NCBI GenBank assembly: GCA_019459525.1
Contig: JAIBEY010000084.1
Location: forward strand, 31,358-95,357
DNA: 64,000 nucleotides
Reading direction: 5' to 3'
Source of the DNA: Prolixibacteraceae bacterium
Lineage (GTDB): Bacteria; Bacteroidota; Bacteroidia; Bacteroidales; Prolixibacteraceae
A program made the translations under genes and the position numbers. The notes below the pieces were generated by a model. The model did no database searches, was not told the DNA's origin, and saw only the letters and a list, made by a program, of their open reading frames with translations. This document shows, one piece after another, positions 49,236-60,273 of this stretch (position 1 is its first letter; the number at the start of each line of letters is the position of its first letter).

Positions 49236-50429
49236 TTATTCGCCTCTTACTGCAGCAACTCCGGGAAGAACCTGTCCTTCAAGGTACTCAAGCAAAGCAC
49301 CACCGGCAGTTGAAATGTACGAAACGCCATCGGCAAAACCGAACTGGTTAACACACGATACTGAGTCGCCACCACCTACTAAAGAGAAAGCTCCTTTAGA
49401 TGTAGCTTTTACAATAGCTTCGCCAACAGCTTTTGAACCGACTGCAAATTTTTCCATTTCGAAAACACCAACCGGGCCATTCCATAAAATAGTTCCTGAA
49501 TTTTCGATTACTTCTTTGAACATCGCGATGCTGTTTGGGCCCGCATCCAAACCCTGCCATCCGGCTGGAATTGCGCTGGCTTCAACAACCTGGGTATTGG
49601 CAGTTGGGCTGAAATCATCAGCAGCAACCACATCAGTTGCCATAAAGATTTTTACACCTTTTTCAGCCGCTTTTTTCTCGATGGCCAAAGCAGTTTCAAG
49701 GTATTCCAGTTCGCAAATAGAGTTACCAACTTCGCCGCCATGAGCTTTCACGAACGTATAAGTCATACCGCCACCCAAAATCAGGTTATCCACTTTATCG
49801 AGCAGGTTTTCGATAATAGTAATTTTCGATGAAACTTTTGCACCGCCCATAATGGCAGTCAACGGACGCTGAGGATTTTTCAGAACTTTATCCAAACTGG
49901 CAACTTCGCTTTCGATGAGGTAACCAAACATTTTATCGTTCGGGAAAAATTTAGCAATAACAGCAGTTGAAGCGTGTGCACGGTGTGCAGTACCAAATGC
50001 GTCGTTAATCCAGCAATCGCCATTAGCAGCCAGTTGTTCAGCAAAAGCTTCGTCGCCTTTTTCCTCTTCCTTGTGGAAACGAAGATTTTCGAGTAACAGC
50101 ACTTCGCCTGGTTTTAAAGCTTTTGACATGGCCAAAACTTCAGCGCCAATACAATCTGGAGCCATTTTTACTTCGCGGCCAAGCAGTTCGCTCAAATGGC
50201 TAACAAGGTGACACATCGAATATTTAGCTTCCGGCCCAGCTTTTGGGCGGCCAAAGTGCGACATGATAATGGGTGATCCACCTTTTTCAATTACTTTATT
50301 GATGGTTTCAACCGCTGCACGCATGCGGGTATCATCAGTAATTACAAAATTTTCGTCGAGTGGCACATTAAAGTCAACACGGATAAGTGCTTTTTTGCCA
50401 GCGAAATCATAAGTTTCAATAGTTTGCAT
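49236..50429 (-). CDS. pgk: Phosphoglycerate kinase
   Basis: [85 protein letters not shown]. Confidence 0.97.
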   Translation of the reverse strand: MQTIETYDFAGKKALIRVDFNVPLDENFVITDDTRMRAAVETINKVIEKGGSPIIMSHFGRPKAGPEAKYSMCHLVSHLSELLGREVKMAPDCIGAEVLAMSKALKPGEVLLLENLRFHKEEEKGDEAFAEQLAANGDCWINDAFGTAHRAHASTAVIAKFFPNDKMFGYLIESEVASLDKVLKNPQRPLTAIMGGAKVSSKITIIENLLDKVDNLILGGGMTYTFVKAHGGEVGNSICELEYLETALAIEKKAAEKGVKIFMATDVVAADDFSPTANTQVVEASAIPAGWQGLDAGPNSIAMFKEVIENSGTILWNGPVGVFEMEKFAVGSKAVGEAIVKATSKGAFSLVGGGDSVSCVNQFGFADGVSYISTAGGALLEYLEGQVLPGVAAVRGE

Positions 50430-50663
50430 ATATTTTATTTTTAGTGTTCAAAAATTCACACCAAATATAAAAAAAAGATCAGTGCGTTTATTTTTTGGCC
50501 TGAATGCTTTCCCGAATTTAATGTTTGGATAAAGTAATTTGAAGTCGGAAGACCAGAGTCCGAAGTTGCTCCCTGTTTCTTCGGACTGTTGAAATCTAAA
50601 TTTCGTATGAAACTGGTTTTCGCGACTGGAATTGTTATTTTTGGACTCCACAATTTATAAAGT

Positions 50664-51788
50664 ATGTTTTTCAAAGAAGTTATCGGACAAGAGGCTACGA
50701 AACAACGGCTGATTCAGTCGGTTGGAGAAGAACGGGTTAGCCATGCGCAACTTTTTGCCGGGCCTGAAGGAACGGGCAAGCTGGCCCTTGCAATTGCTTA
50801 TGCGCAATATGTGGCCTGCACAAATCGTCAGGCTGATGATTCGTGTGGCGAATGTCCGTCGTGCAAAAAATACCGAAAGCTGATTCATCCCGACCTTCAT
50901 TTTGTATTCCCGGTAATTAAAACGCCTAAGTTTAAAGAGCCCGTTTCCGATAATTTTCTGGAAGACTGGCGCATGATGATTGGCAAAAATCCCTATTTCA
51001 GCATCGACCAATGGTTCGACCAGATCGGTGTCGAGAATTCGCAAGGATTAATCTATGCCCACCAGAGCGAAGAGATTATCCGGAAACTGAACCTCAAATC
51101 ATACGAATCGGAATACAAGGTCATGATCATCTGGTTTCCGGAGAAAATGCATGTGGCCTGTGCCAACAAATTGTTGAAAATGATTGAGGAACCGCCCGTA
51201 AAAACGTTGTTTATCCTGATTACAGAAAACGAGGAAGATATTATCAGCACCATCCGTTCCAGGTGCCAACTGATCATCATTCCTCCCATCGATCCGGATG
51301 CAATGACAAAGGCCATCACCCAATTACCCGAAGCCGAAGGATGCGACATCCGCAACATTGTACACCTGGCCAAAGGAAATTTTGGCAAAGCTATTGAGTT
51401 GCTTCAACCCGACGAACAAACGGTTTTTAACCTCGAACGGTTTAAAGAACTGATGCGGTTTTCGTATGGCCGAAAATACGGCGACCTGTTTAAATGGGTC
51501 GATCAGGTTGCAGGCGTTGGCCGCGAAAAACAGAAAAGCCTGCTCAATTATTTTCTGATTATATTACGCGAAAACTTCATTTATAACCTGAAAAACCGCG
51601 AACTGACCTTCATGAGCGATCAGGAAGAAGAATTTTCAAAACGGTTTTCGCCTTTCATCAACGAACGAAACATTCAGGAATTGACTGAGGTTTTTGAAAC
51701 CGCTTTTGCTCATATTGGTATGAACGGAAATCCCCGGATTATTTTTACCGATGTGTCATTTAAAATCGTTAAACTGATCAGAAAATAA
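50664..51788 (+). CDS. holB: DNA polymerase III delta' subunit
   Basis: HAQLFAGPEGTGKLALAIAYAQYVACTNR, CGECPSCKKYRKLIHPDLHFVFPV, NKLLKMIEEPP, TIRSRCQ. Confidence 0.9.
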   Translation: MFFKEVIGQEATKQRLIQSVGEERVSHAQLFAGPEGTGKLALAIAYAQYVACTNRQADDSCGECPSCKKYRKLIHPDLHFVFPVIKTPKFKEPVSDNFLEDWRMMIGKNPYFSIDQWFDQIGVENSQGLIYAHQSEEIIRKLNLKSYESEYKVMIIWFPEKMHVACANKLLKMIEEPPVKTLFILITENEEDIISTIRSRCQLIIIPPIDPDAMTKAITQLPEAEGCDIRNIVHLAKGNFGKAIELLQPDEQTVFNLERFKELMRFSYGRKYGDLFKWVDQVAGVGREKQKSLLNYFLIILRENFIYNLKNRELTFMSDQEEEFSKRFSPFINERNIQELTEVFETAFAHIGMNGNPRIIFTDVSFKIVKLIRK

Positions 51789-51810
51789 AAAGGAGGATAC
51801 CGCTGTCGTT

Positions 51811-51880
51811 TGCTGCAAAAAGGCTCAGGTAATCAGCAACAATTACTTTTGCGGGCACCCTAAAAGCCTCTTTTTTTATC
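51811..51880 (+). other. Terminator-like structured intergenic RNA between holB and the PSP1 gene
   Basis: GCAAAA/TTTTGC stem, internal GTAAT/ATTAC, and AGGCT/AGCCT pairing followed by CTTTTTTT. Confidence 0.4.
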
Positions 51881-51964
51881 GGGTATAATAACTATTTTTG
51901 CATCATAACGAACGTTTGGTCCGAACTTCAATTTTCATTTTTTCGGTCAGCAAAATTTACTACT

Positions 51965-53092
51965 ATGGATGATCAGAATTTGGTTGATCGCGGCTGTTGT
52001 GGCGGCCACGGGGGCACCTGCTCGAAGCTGAATGTTTACGATTGGTTAGACGATGTGATCAACATTGCCAATCCGACTGATTTGGTTGAAGTTCGTTTCA
52101 AGAATACGCGCAAAGATTATTTCAGGAACGTAAACAACCTGAAGCTGAATACCGGCGACATCATTGCTGTTGAAGGCAATCCGGGGCACGACATCGGAAT
52201 TGTTTCGTTAACCGGCGATCTGGTAATCGAGCAGATGAGGAAACACAAAGTGACCCTGATTAATGGCGAGGTTCGTAAAATATACCGCAAAGCCAAACAG
52301 GCCGACATCGACAAATGGAAAGAAGCCATTGCTCTCGAACATCAAACCATGCTTCAGTCACGCCAAATTGCCCTTGAACTTAATTTAAACATGAAAATTG
52401 GCGATGTGGAATACCAGGGCGACCGCACCAAAGCTATCTTCTATTACCTGGCCGACGACCGTGTTGATTTCCGCCAACTCATTAAAGTACTGGCCGATAC
52501 ATTCCGGATCAGGATTGAAATGAAACAAATTGGAGCACGACAGGAAGCTGGGCGCATTGGAGGTATTGGCCCCTGCGGACGCGAAATTTGCTGCGCTTCG
52601 TGGATCAATAATTTTGTTTCGGTTACCACGAATGCTGCCCGTTATCAGGACATTTCGCTCAACCCGCAAAAACTGGCCGGGCAGTGCGGAAAACTCAAAT
52701 GTTGCCTCAACTTTGAAGTGGATACCTACATCGACGCCCAAAAAGATTTCCCGCCAACCAACATTTACCTCGAATCGGAAAACGGAACCTATCAATATCA
52801 GAAAGCCGATATCTTTGGCCGGATATACTGGTACACGCAAATTGGCGATAAGTCCGGAACTTTTATCCCCGTACCGGTCGATCGGGTAAAAGAAATTATA
52901 CAATACAACAAAAAAGGAAATAAAGTTGCCCGTTTGGTTCAGGAAACGGAATCCAGGCCAAAAGTCGAAAAATTCGAATTCGAAGCCGGTTCCGACCGCG
53001 ATTCCTTGACCCGTTTTGATGATCCCAAAAGCCAGGGTGGCAAAAAACGTGGCAACAATAACCGCCGCAGAAAATTCAAACCAAAATCATGA
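51965..53092 (+). CDS. PSP1 domain protein (RicT/YaaT-like)
   Basis: RIEMKQIGARQEAGRIGGIGPCGREICCASWINNF, KLAGQCGKLKCCLNFE, N-terminal RGCCGGHGGTC. Confidence 0.9.
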   Translation: MDDQNLVDRGCCGGHGGTCSKLNVYDWLDDVINIANPTDLVEVRFKNTRKDYFRNVNNLKLNTGDIIAVEGNPGHDIGIVSLTGDLVIEQMRKHKVTLINGEVRKIYRKAKQADIDKWKEAIALEHQTMLQSRQIALELNLNMKIGDVEYQGDRTKAIFYYLADDRVDFRQLIKVLADTFRIRIEMKQIGARQEAGRIGGIGPCGREICCASWINNFVSVTTNAARYQDISLNPQKLAGQCGKLKCCLNFEVDTYIDAQKDFPPTNIYLESENGTYQYQKADIFGRIYWYTQIGDKSGTFIPVPVDRVKEIIQYNKKGNKVARLVQETESRPKVEKFEFEAGSDRDSLTRFDDPKSQGGKKRGNNNRRRKFKPKS

Positions 53093-53183
53093 AATGAGCA
53101 TGATTCACAAAAACACCAATTGGAATGAATATCTCTCTATCATGCAAATTCCATTCGACAATTAAAAAACAAATTATATACGG

Positions 53184-53654
53184 ATGAAACAAATTTTCAA
53201 CTATCTGATAAGCCTGGTTATCCTGGCAGGTATCATCTCGTGCGACCACAAAAGGGTTTTCGAATCGTACTACGAACTGGATAAAAAAGGATGGCACAAA
53301 GATTCGGTAGTGGTTTTTAATGTGCAGCTCACCGACACCACAAAAAACCACAATTTGTATGTAAACATCCGGAACAAAGGGACTTACCCGTACAGCAACC
53401 TGTGGCTCTTTCTAACAGTAAATTCTCCTGACGGAAAAATGCGGACCGATACGGTTGAATTTACGCTGGCCGAACCTTCGGGCAAATGGAAAGGCAGTGG
53501 CATTGGTGGCTTACACGACAACCAGATTCTGTATAAAAACAGTGTTTATTTCCCGCGAAAAGGAGATTACACGTTCAAAATAAAGCAAGGCATGCGCGAC
53601 AACCTGCTGGAAGGAATCCGCGACATCGGCATCCGAATTGAGAAAACGTATTAA
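53184..53654 (+). CDS. gldH: Gliding motility lipoprotein GldH-like
   Basis: Lipobox [65 protein letters not shown]. Confidence 0.85.
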   Translation: MKQIFNYLISLVILAGIISCDHKRVFESYYELDKKGWHKDSVVVFNVQLTDTTKNHNLYVNIRNKGTYPYSNLWLFLTVNSPDGKMRTDTVEFTLAEPSGKWKGSGIGGLHDNQILYKNSVYFPRKGDYTFKIKQGMRDNLLEGIRDIGIRIEKTY

Positions 53655-53665
53655 ACGAAAGCATA

Positions 53666-54406
53666 GTGGGGAAGAATAAATTATCGAAATTTGCCGATCT
53701 GGCAACCTATGAACACGTAGTTCAAATCACTTACAAAGCATTGCAAGCCGAAGAATTCCGCTTCAAAGGAAGGTGGAGCAAAGCCTTTTTTGGAAACAAC
53801 AACCCGATAATTTTGGAATTGGGCTGCGGCAAAGGCGAATACACCGTAAAGCTGGCCGCTCATTTTCCTGAATTCAATTTTATCGGTATCGACATTAAAG
53901 GTTCACGGATGTGGAAAGGCGCCACTCAGGCTAAAGATTTGGGCTTGAAGAATGTAGGCTTTTTACGCACCAACATCGAAAATATCCGGATGTTTTTTGC
54001 CGCGGGCGAAGTGTCCGAAATCTGGCTCACTTTTCCTGATCCGCAAATGAAAAAGACCCGCAAAAGATTAACGGCAACCAATTTCATCGAAAATTACCGC
54101 CAGATTATGACTCCAAACGGAATCATCCACCTGAAATCGGACAGTAATTTCATGTATCGATATACCGAAGCGATGGTTGCTGAAAACCAATTTGAAGTGA
54201 TTTGCCAAACCGATGATTTGTACCACTCGGAATTGCTCGACGAAGTACTCTCTATCCAGACTTTTTACGAAAAGCAGTGGCTCGACCGCGGGTTGAGTAT
54301 CAAATACCTGGCCTTCCGGCTCAGTCACCAAAACCCACTTCGCGAACCGGAGGTTGAAATTGAAAAAGATCCGTACCGCAGTTTTGGCCGCAGTGCAAAA
54401 GAGTAA
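53666..54406 (+). CDS. trmB: tRNA (guanine-N7-)-methyltransferase
   Basis: [52 protein letters not shown] start. Confidence 0.95.
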   Translation: MGKNKLSKFADLATYEHVVQITYKALQAEEFRFKGRWSKAFFGNNNPIILELGCGKGEYTVKLAAHFPEFNFIGIDIKGSRMWKGATQAKDLGLKNVGFLRTNIENIRMFFAAGEVSEIWLTFPDPQMKKTRKRLTATNFIENYRQIMTPNGIIHLKSDSNFMYRYTEAMVAENQFEVICQTDDLYHSELLDEVLSIQTFYEKQWLDRGLSIKYLAFRLSHQNPLREPEVEIEKDPYRSFGRSAKE

Positions 54407-54473
54407 GACACCAAAAACGGAAACAGGAGGCCGAAGTCAGAAGAAATCAGCACAAATTTGATTCTTCTTCCAA

Positions 54474-54588
54474 GTCCCATTGGGACGGCATATTTGTAGC
54501 CCCGGCTTTTAAGCCGGGGAGGATGCGACGAAGAGAGTTTAAGCGCCGGTTCGCCTAATATGAGCGAAGCAATAATCCATTTCCGGCG
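54474..54588. repeat. REP-like intergenic palindromic element
   Basis: Three successive inverted repeats: GTCCCA-T-TGGGAC, CCCCGGCTTTTAAGCCGGGG, CGCCGG...CCGGCG. Confidence 0.6.
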
Positions 54589-54623
54589 TAATGGCTCAAA
54601 TTTAAAAATTGAGGTTTTTATCT

Positions 54624-54956
54624 ATGAGTGACTTTTACAACAAAGTATATGAAGTAGTCCGTTTGATCCCTGCTGGGAAAGTAACCAGCTACGGAGCCAT
54701 TGCTACTTATCTGGGCACCGCGCAATCATCGCGCATGGTTGGTTGGGCGATGAACAATGCAGGATCGCAATTCCCCTATGTTCCGGCTCATAGAGTGGTA
54801 AACCGAAACGGATTACTAACCGGGAAACATCATTTTGGTGCACCAACCATCATGCAGGAATTACTCGAAGCCGAAGGAATTCAGGTAATTGATGATCAAA
54901 TCATTGACTTTGAAAAACACTTCTGGAATCCGATGACTGAACTTGATATGGAATAA
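54624..54956 (+). CDS. Alkyltransferase-like (ATL) protein, MGMT family lacking the active cysteine
   Basis: IPAGKVTSYGAIATYLG, VGWAMNNAG, VPAHRVVNRNG where active MGMTs have PCHR. Confidence 0.9.
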   Translation: MSDFYNKVYEVVRLIPAGKVTSYGAIATYLGTAQSSRMVGWAMNNAGSQFPYVPAHRVVNRNGLLTGKHHFGAPTIMQELLEAEGIQVIDDQIIDFEKHFWNPMTELDME

Positions 54957-55006
54957 GTTGTTTTAAAGACAATCAATATTCAAACAAATACTAAAATCAA
55001 AATATA

Positions 55007-56122
55007 ATGACAGAAATACCACGTAAATTAATCGTTCCCAAAAATATTACCGATGCCCTCCGTACTGTTATTTTCCCCGGCGGAAATCAGGATGTTGTTT
55101 CGCTTGATATGGCTCAGGAAATACGTGTAGCCGGGAAGAAGGTAACCTTTTCTCTCGTCTTTCAACGGTCCGATGATCCGAATATGGCGGCAGTTATTGC
55201 GGCCTGCGAAGAAGCTATCCAGTCGCAACTGGGGCCCGATGTTGAAATTAAAGGCAACATCACCGCCAAAGCCATTCACCAGATGGAACGGCCCATTTTA
55301 CCCGGAGTGAAAAACCTGATTGCAGTTGCTTCAGGAAAAGGCGGAGTAGGAAAATCAACCGTTTCGGTGAATTTGGCCATTGCTTTGGCCAAAACCGGCG
55401 CTAAAGTCGGTTTGATTGATGCCGATATTTTTGGGCCGTCGATTCCCAAAATGTTCGGAGCCGAAGATATTAAGCCGGCTGGTGTCCGGGTTGACGGGAA
55501 AGAACGGATTCAGCCAATCAGTAAATTTGGTGTCAGCTTTCTGTCGATCGGCTTTTTTGTTGCTACCGAAGATGCCGTGGTATGGCGCGGACCAATGGCT
55601 TCCAACGCCTTGAAACAACTGATTACCGATGGAAATTGGGGATCGCTGGATTATTTGCTTTTCGACCTTCCTCCCGGAACCAGCGATATTCACCTCACCC
55701 TGGTGCAAACCGTTCCGGTAACCGGGGCCATTATTGTTACCACTCCTCAGGATGTGGCTTTGGCTGATGTGATTCGTGGGGTAAACATGTTTAAAGGGAA
55801 GGGCGTTGACGTTCCGGTACTCGGTCTGGTTGAAAATATGGCCTGGTTCACCCCGGAAGAACTTCCGGAAAACAAATACTACATCTTTGGGCAGGATGGC
55901 GGCGTTAAACTGGCCGAAAAACTTGAACTGCCTTTACTCGGACAGGTTCCGATTGTACAGGGAATTCGCGAGGGCGGCGATTCCGGCAATCCGGTAGCAT
56001 TCGATGAAAACTCGATTATCGGGAAAACGTTTGCAGAAATTGCAGCCAACGTAATACATGAAGTAGATCACCGGAATACCAGTTTAGATCCTACAAAAAG
56101 AGTAAAGGTCAGTCGGAAATAA
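55007..56122 (+). CDS. mrp: Mrp/ApbC/NBP35-family Fe-S carrier ATPase
   Basis: IAVASGKGGVGKSTVSVNLA, GLIDADIFGPSIPKMFG, WRGPMASNALKQLI, LLFDLPPGTSDIHLTL. Confidence 0.94.
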   Translation: MTEIPRKLIVPKNITDALRTVIFPGGNQDVVSLDMAQEIRVAGKKVTFSLVFQRSDDPNMAAVIAACEEAIQSQLGPDVEIKGNITAKAIHQMERPILPGVKNLIAVASGKGGVGKSTVSVNLAIALAKTGAKVGLIDADIFGPSIPKMFGAEDIKPAGVRVDGKERIQPISKFGVSFLSIGFFVATEDAVVWRGPMASNALKQLITDGNWGSLDYLLFDLPPGTSDIHLTLVQTVPVTGAIIVTTPQDVALADVIRGVNMFKGKGVDVPVLGLVENMAWFTPEELPENKYYIFGQDGGVKLAEKLELPLLGQVPIVQGIREGGDSGNPVAFDENSIIGKTFAEIAANVIHEVDHRNTSLDPTKRVKVSRK

Positions 56123-56148
56123 TAAGTTCATTATCCCAAACTTATAGC

Positions 56149-56192
56149 GGGACATTTGGTCAATCTTATGGACAAATGTCCCGTTTTTTATG
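56149..56192 (+). terminator. Terminator after mrp
   Basis: CGGGACATTTG...CAAATGTCCCGTTTTTT. Confidence 0.85.
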
Positions 56193-56348
56193 GACGTCAT
56201 CCCCATATAAAAAATCATCAGCCTTATTTTCAGGTTGTTGTACCGCACAAGGTTTTTCAAGCGCCTCTCTCCCCAACCCAAACCTCCGAGTTTTAACCAA
56301 CTTAATTCTTATTTTTGGTTATTCCCGAAATCTTAAAACTAACAACTT

Positions 56349-57758
56349 ATGACTAATCAGCCAAGTAGTAACCTAAGGATTGGAATGTCTTTTATGGCAT
56401 CTATTTTCTTCATCTTTGGGTTTATGACCAATTTTAACATTGCTATGAAAGATCAGGTGCAACTGGCCTTTGATCTGAGAACCCTTTATCCCGGGTGGGA
56501 AAACTTCTTTGCACAACTCGTTAATGGAGTTTTCTTCTTTGCCTATTTCTGCTTCAGTTTTCTGTGCGGCATGATCATCAAGAAAGTAGGCTACAAAAAT
56601 GGTGTTATTGCCGGATTAATTCTTGTTGCTACCGGAAGTTATATGTTCTTCCCTGCAGTTTCAATGCTGTCATATCCACTTTTCCTTGCTGCTATTTTCG
56701 TAATGGCAACCGGAGTTGTTTTTCTTCAAACGGCAGCTAATCCTTATGTTGTAGCTCTTGGTCCGCAGGAAACCGCTCCGGCAAGGCTCAATCTTACACA
56801 GGCATTAAATGGGGTGGCTACTACCATCGCCCCCTATATGGCCGGAATCCTGGTTTTGGCGCCTGCTGTTTTAGCTTTGAAAAACGGCGCTTCGGCACAG
56901 GAAGCAGCCAACTTTGTTAAAATGCCATTTGTGATAATTGGATCAATCGTTGTGTTGATAGCTATTGGCATTCTGTTTATCCGCTTGCCTGAAATAAAAG
57001 GTAACGAAACTGTTGCTTCAATGTCGGCATTAAAAAAGCCACAGGTGTGGCTGGGTTCCATCGGTATTTTTTGTTACGTTGGCGCCGAAGTTGGAACGGC
57101 ATCACAGCTAACCAGTTACATGACTAATTTACTCGACATAGCCAAAGACGAAGCAGTTAAGCTTACAGCTATTTATTGGGGTGGAAATATGATCGGCCGT
57201 TTTTTAGGCTCTGTTTTGCTCGGTACACTTTCTAAAAATTCGAAATTCACCTATTCACTTTTCATCCTGGCTTTTGCTTTTGTTGTAGGGTGGTTTATTT
57301 TTTCAGCCGGAGTTAAAGACGGCCAATTTATTTTTGAATCAAAACCGGTGTATGGCTTGATTTTCTTTGGTATTGCGCTTGTAAATTTTTTCCTGATGTT
57401 TCTGGGGAAAGGAATTGCCAATGTTTCGCTGGGAATTTTTGGAGCTGCCAACATGCTGCTGGTTCTTTGCGGATTTTTATTACCCCCCCAAATCGGGATG
57501 TGGTGTTTGCTTTCTGTCGGTTTTTTCAACTCCATTATGTTTCCAAGCATTTTTTCACTGGGAGTCAGCGATCTCGATCCTTCGGAAATGCCCATTGCTT
57601 CAGGGATTATTAATACGATGATTGTCGGTGGTTCAGTGGTTCCTGTGGTTATGGGAGCTATTACCGACTCGGTAAGTTTGACAAGTGCATTACTGGTTCC
57701 AATAATTTGTTACGGCTACATTACTTTTTTTGCCTTAAAAGGAAGTAAAATACGATAA
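56349..57758 (+). CDS. MFS sugar transporter (FucP/GluP-like)
   Basis: MASIFFIFGFMTNFN, VFLQTAANPYVVALGP..TAPARLNLTQALNGVATTIAPYM, 12 TM-like segments. Confidence 0.88.
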   Translation: MTNQPSSNLRIGMSFMASIFFIFGFMTNFNIAMKDQVQLAFDLRTLYPGWENFFAQLVNGVFFFAYFCFSFLCGMIIKKVGYKNGVIAGLILVATGSYMFFPAVSMLSYPLFLAAIFVMATGVVFLQTAANPYVVALGPQETAPARLNLTQALNGVATTIAPYMAGILVLAPAVLALKNGASAQEAANFVKMPFVIIGSIVVLIAIGILFIRLPEIKGNETVASMSALKKPQVWLGSIGIFCYVGAEVGTASQLTSYMTNLLDIAKDEAVKLTAIYWGGNMIGRFLGSVLLGTLSKNSKFTYSLFILAFAFVVGWFIFSAGVKDGQFIFESKPVYGLIFFGIALVNFFLMFLGKGIANVSLGIFGAANMLLVLCGFLLPPQIGMWCLLSVGFFNSIMFPSIFSLGVSDLDPSEMPIASGIINTMIVGGSVVPVVMGAITDSVSLTSALLVPIICYGYITFFALKGSKIR

Positions 57759-57872
57759 ACAACTTAATTTAGGTGGCTCAAAATAAATTTCTTATTTAAC
57801 GTTTATATAGCTGATAATCTGAATAGATTTTAAAATTAAGTAGTTTAAATTACAAATTAAAAATATCCTTGA

Positions 57873-58862
57873 ATGAAGAAAGTAGCAATTGGCGTCGATA
57901 TTGGCGGCACAAATACGGCAATCGGAGTTGTTGATGATCTGGGTAATGTTATGGTAAAAGACAACATTGTAACCCCTTCGCATGGCGATATTGACCGATA
58001 TATTAACGAATTGGCACAGGCCATTCGCGAATTAATCAAGTCAGTTAAGCTGCTCAATACCGACATCGAAATCCTGGGCATCGGAATCGGTGCGCCAAAT
58101 GGTAACTACTACACCGGTACCATAGAGTATGCGCCAAACCTATCTTTCAGGGGAGTAGTTCACCTGGTTAAACTTCTCCAGAACCAGTTTCCTGAACTTC
58201 AGACGATTGCTTTAACCAACGACGCCAATGCCGCTGCCATGGGCGAAATGATTTACGGTGGGGCAAAAGGAATGAAAAACTTTGTGATGTACACGCTGGG
58301 AACCGGAGTAGGAAGCGGACTTGTGGTAAATGGCGACCTGGTTTACGGACATGATGGTTTTGCAGGCGAATGCGGGCATACCATCCTTATTCCGGGCGGA
58401 CGCATGTGCGGCTGCGGCACTCCGGGCCATCTCGAAGCTTATTGTTCTGCTTCAGGAATGAAACGTACAGCGTTTGAACTTTTGGTCAAGTACAATGCAA
58501 ACGACAGCTTACTTTCAGACAAATCGTATCGGGAACTGGATTCGAAAATGATTTTTGAAGCCGCAGAAAAGGGCGATAAAGTAGCAATCGAAGTTTTTGA
58601 ACTTACCGGCAAATGGTTAGGACAAGGTTTGGCCGATACTGTGCATTATTTAAGTCCGGAGGCTATTTTCCTCTTTGGCGGGCCAACTGCTGCCGGCGAC
58701 TACATATTCAAACCAACCAAAGAAAGCATGGAGCAACACTTGCTTCCTATTTATCAAAATAAGATCAAAATTTTGCCTTCGCAGTTAAAGCAAGGCGATG
58801 CTGCGATTGTTGGGGCAAGTGCATTGGTTTACAAAGAACTCGAAAAAATAGAACAAATCTAA
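57873..58862 (+). CDS. ROK-family sugar kinase (glucokinase-like)
   Basis: AIGVDIGGTNTAIGVVD, NDANAAAMGEMIYGGAKG, LGTGVGSGLVVNG, GECGHTILIPGGRMCGCGTPGHLEAYCSASG. Confidence 0.95.
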   Translation: MKKVAIGVDIGGTNTAIGVVDDLGNVMVKDNIVTPSHGDIDRYINELAQAIRELIKSVKLLNTDIEILGIGIGAPNGNYYTGTIEYAPNLSFRGVVHLVKLLQNQFPELQTIALTNDANAAAMGEMIYGGAKGMKNFVMYTLGTGVGSGLVVNGDLVYGHDGFAGECGHTILIPGGRMCGCGTPGHLEAYCSASGMKRTAFELLVKYNANDSLLSDKSYRELDSKMIFEAAEKGDKVAIEVFELTGKWLGQGLADTVHYLSPEAIFLFGGPTAAGDYIFKPTKESMEQHLLPIYQNKIKILPSQLKQGDAAIVGASALVYKELEKIEQI

Positions 58863-58908
58863 TCGACTCATATACAGACGAGAACAATCTGTATAAATAA
58901 AAACACCA

Positions 58909-58946
58909 AAGGGAAGAACGCCTGAAATATGTCGTCTTCCCTTTGT
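58909..58946 (+). terminator. Terminator after the ROK kinase
   Basis: AAAGGGAAGAACG...CGTCTTCCCTTTGTTCGTTTTT. Confidence 0.7.
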
Positions 58947-59030
58947 TCGTTTTTATTAAAATTTGTTAATGGCTCAGGTTGTCTGGTTCAATTTTTATAG
59001 CTTCACCAGCGAAACAATTAAAACAGAAGC

Positions 59031-59843
59031 TTGAAATACATTAAAAAACATATCTTTTTTGTTCTGATTTTCCTCCTTCCGCTGAGTTTTATTTCCCGAA
59101 AGGCGGCAGCATCAGGAGCTTTAAAAAAAGTAAAATACAACTACCTGTTGCACGTTCCGGAAGATTACGACAAAGACCCCAATAAAAAATGGCCCGTTAT
59201 TTTTTACCTCCATGGCCGACATGCCAGTGGTAAAAATCTTCAAAGTTTACAGCGTTACGGATTACCTTATTACATCTCGAAAGGCAAAAAAATGGACTTT
59301 ATTGTGGTTTCCCCGCAATGTCCGTGGGGAAAAAACTGGGCATCGGAAGACTGGTTTAACCCCGTTTACGATGAAGTTGCCACTAAATTACGCGTTGATG
59401 ATTCGCGCATTTACCTGATCGGAATGAGCATGGGCGGTTTCGGAACCTGGGAAATTGCCAACCGGATGCCAGAGCGGTTTGCAGCTATTTCGCCCATGTG
59501 TGGTGGGGCCAACGTGAAATGGGTTGAACAACTGAGCAAAATTCCTACCTGGGTTTTTCACGGCACTGCCGACCGACAAATTCCGATTAGCCGATCCGAA
59601 GTGATGGTAAAAGCTCTGGAAAAGTTAAAGGCCGATGTCAAATTTACACGTCTCGTTAATCAGGGACACGACATCAGCAAACAATTTAACAGTGACGAAC
59701 TATACCGTTGGTTACTTAAACATTCGCTCGAAAGATTGCCTTTCTGGCAAGAATCTCTGCCTTTTATGAAAACGATCGCAGCGAAACGGGTCTCCGTCAC
59801 ACCGCCTTTCCGGCTACAACCCGGCTTGGCCTTAATCCCATGA
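59031..59843 (+). CDS. Secreted alpha/beta-hydrolase (esterase/phospholipase-like)
   Basis: [49 protein letters not shown] start. Confidence 0.88.
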   Translation: MKYIKKHIFFVLIFLLPLSFISRKAAASGALKKVKYNYLLHVPEDYDKDPNKKWPVIFYLHGRHASGKNLQSLQRYGLPYYISKGKKMDFIVVSPQCPWGKNWASEDWFNPVYDEVATKLRVDDSRIYLIGMSMGGFGTWEIANRMPERFAAISPMCGGANVKWVEQLSKIPTWVFHGTADRQIPISRSEVMVKALEKLKADVKFTRLVNQGHDISKQFNSDELYRWLLKHSLERLPFWQESLPFMKTIAAKRVSVTPPFRLQPGLALIP

Positions 59844-60109
59844 ATCCAATTATCAAATTCATATTAAAAGCATTGGGTTGGATGCTTATGGTACCGGTTT
59901 ATTTCTATAAATATGCCATTTCGCCACTCACATCCCCTTCATGCAGGCACGAGCCTACTTGTTCGCAATATGCCATAGATGCCATCAAAATTCATGGTCC
60001 ATTCAAAGGATTCTGGCTGGGAACCAAACGGATTTCAAAATGTCATCCGTGGGGAACACATGGTTACGATCCGGTTCCGCCGAAGAAAGAGAAAAAGCAG
60101 GCTAAATAG
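59840..60109 (+). CDS. yidD: Membrane protein insertion efficiency factor
   Basis: [59 protein letters not shown]. Confidence 0.96.
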   Translation: MNPIIKFILKALGWMLMVPVYFYKYAISPLTSPSCRHEPTCSQYAIDAIKIHGPFKGFWLGTKRISKCHPWGTHGYDPVPPKKEKKQAK

Positions 60110-60273
60110 TTATTATTGTTCGTATTGTGTTTAGGTTATCGTTGTTGTCTGATGGCCTTGCAGTGATGTTAAAACCTGCAAATTTTCAAATCTTCTCATT
60201 TTCAAATCTTCTTTCCGGAAATCGAACTATCTTTGGGTTAAAATGTTTAAATCGCTTCACAGTAAAAGCTAAC

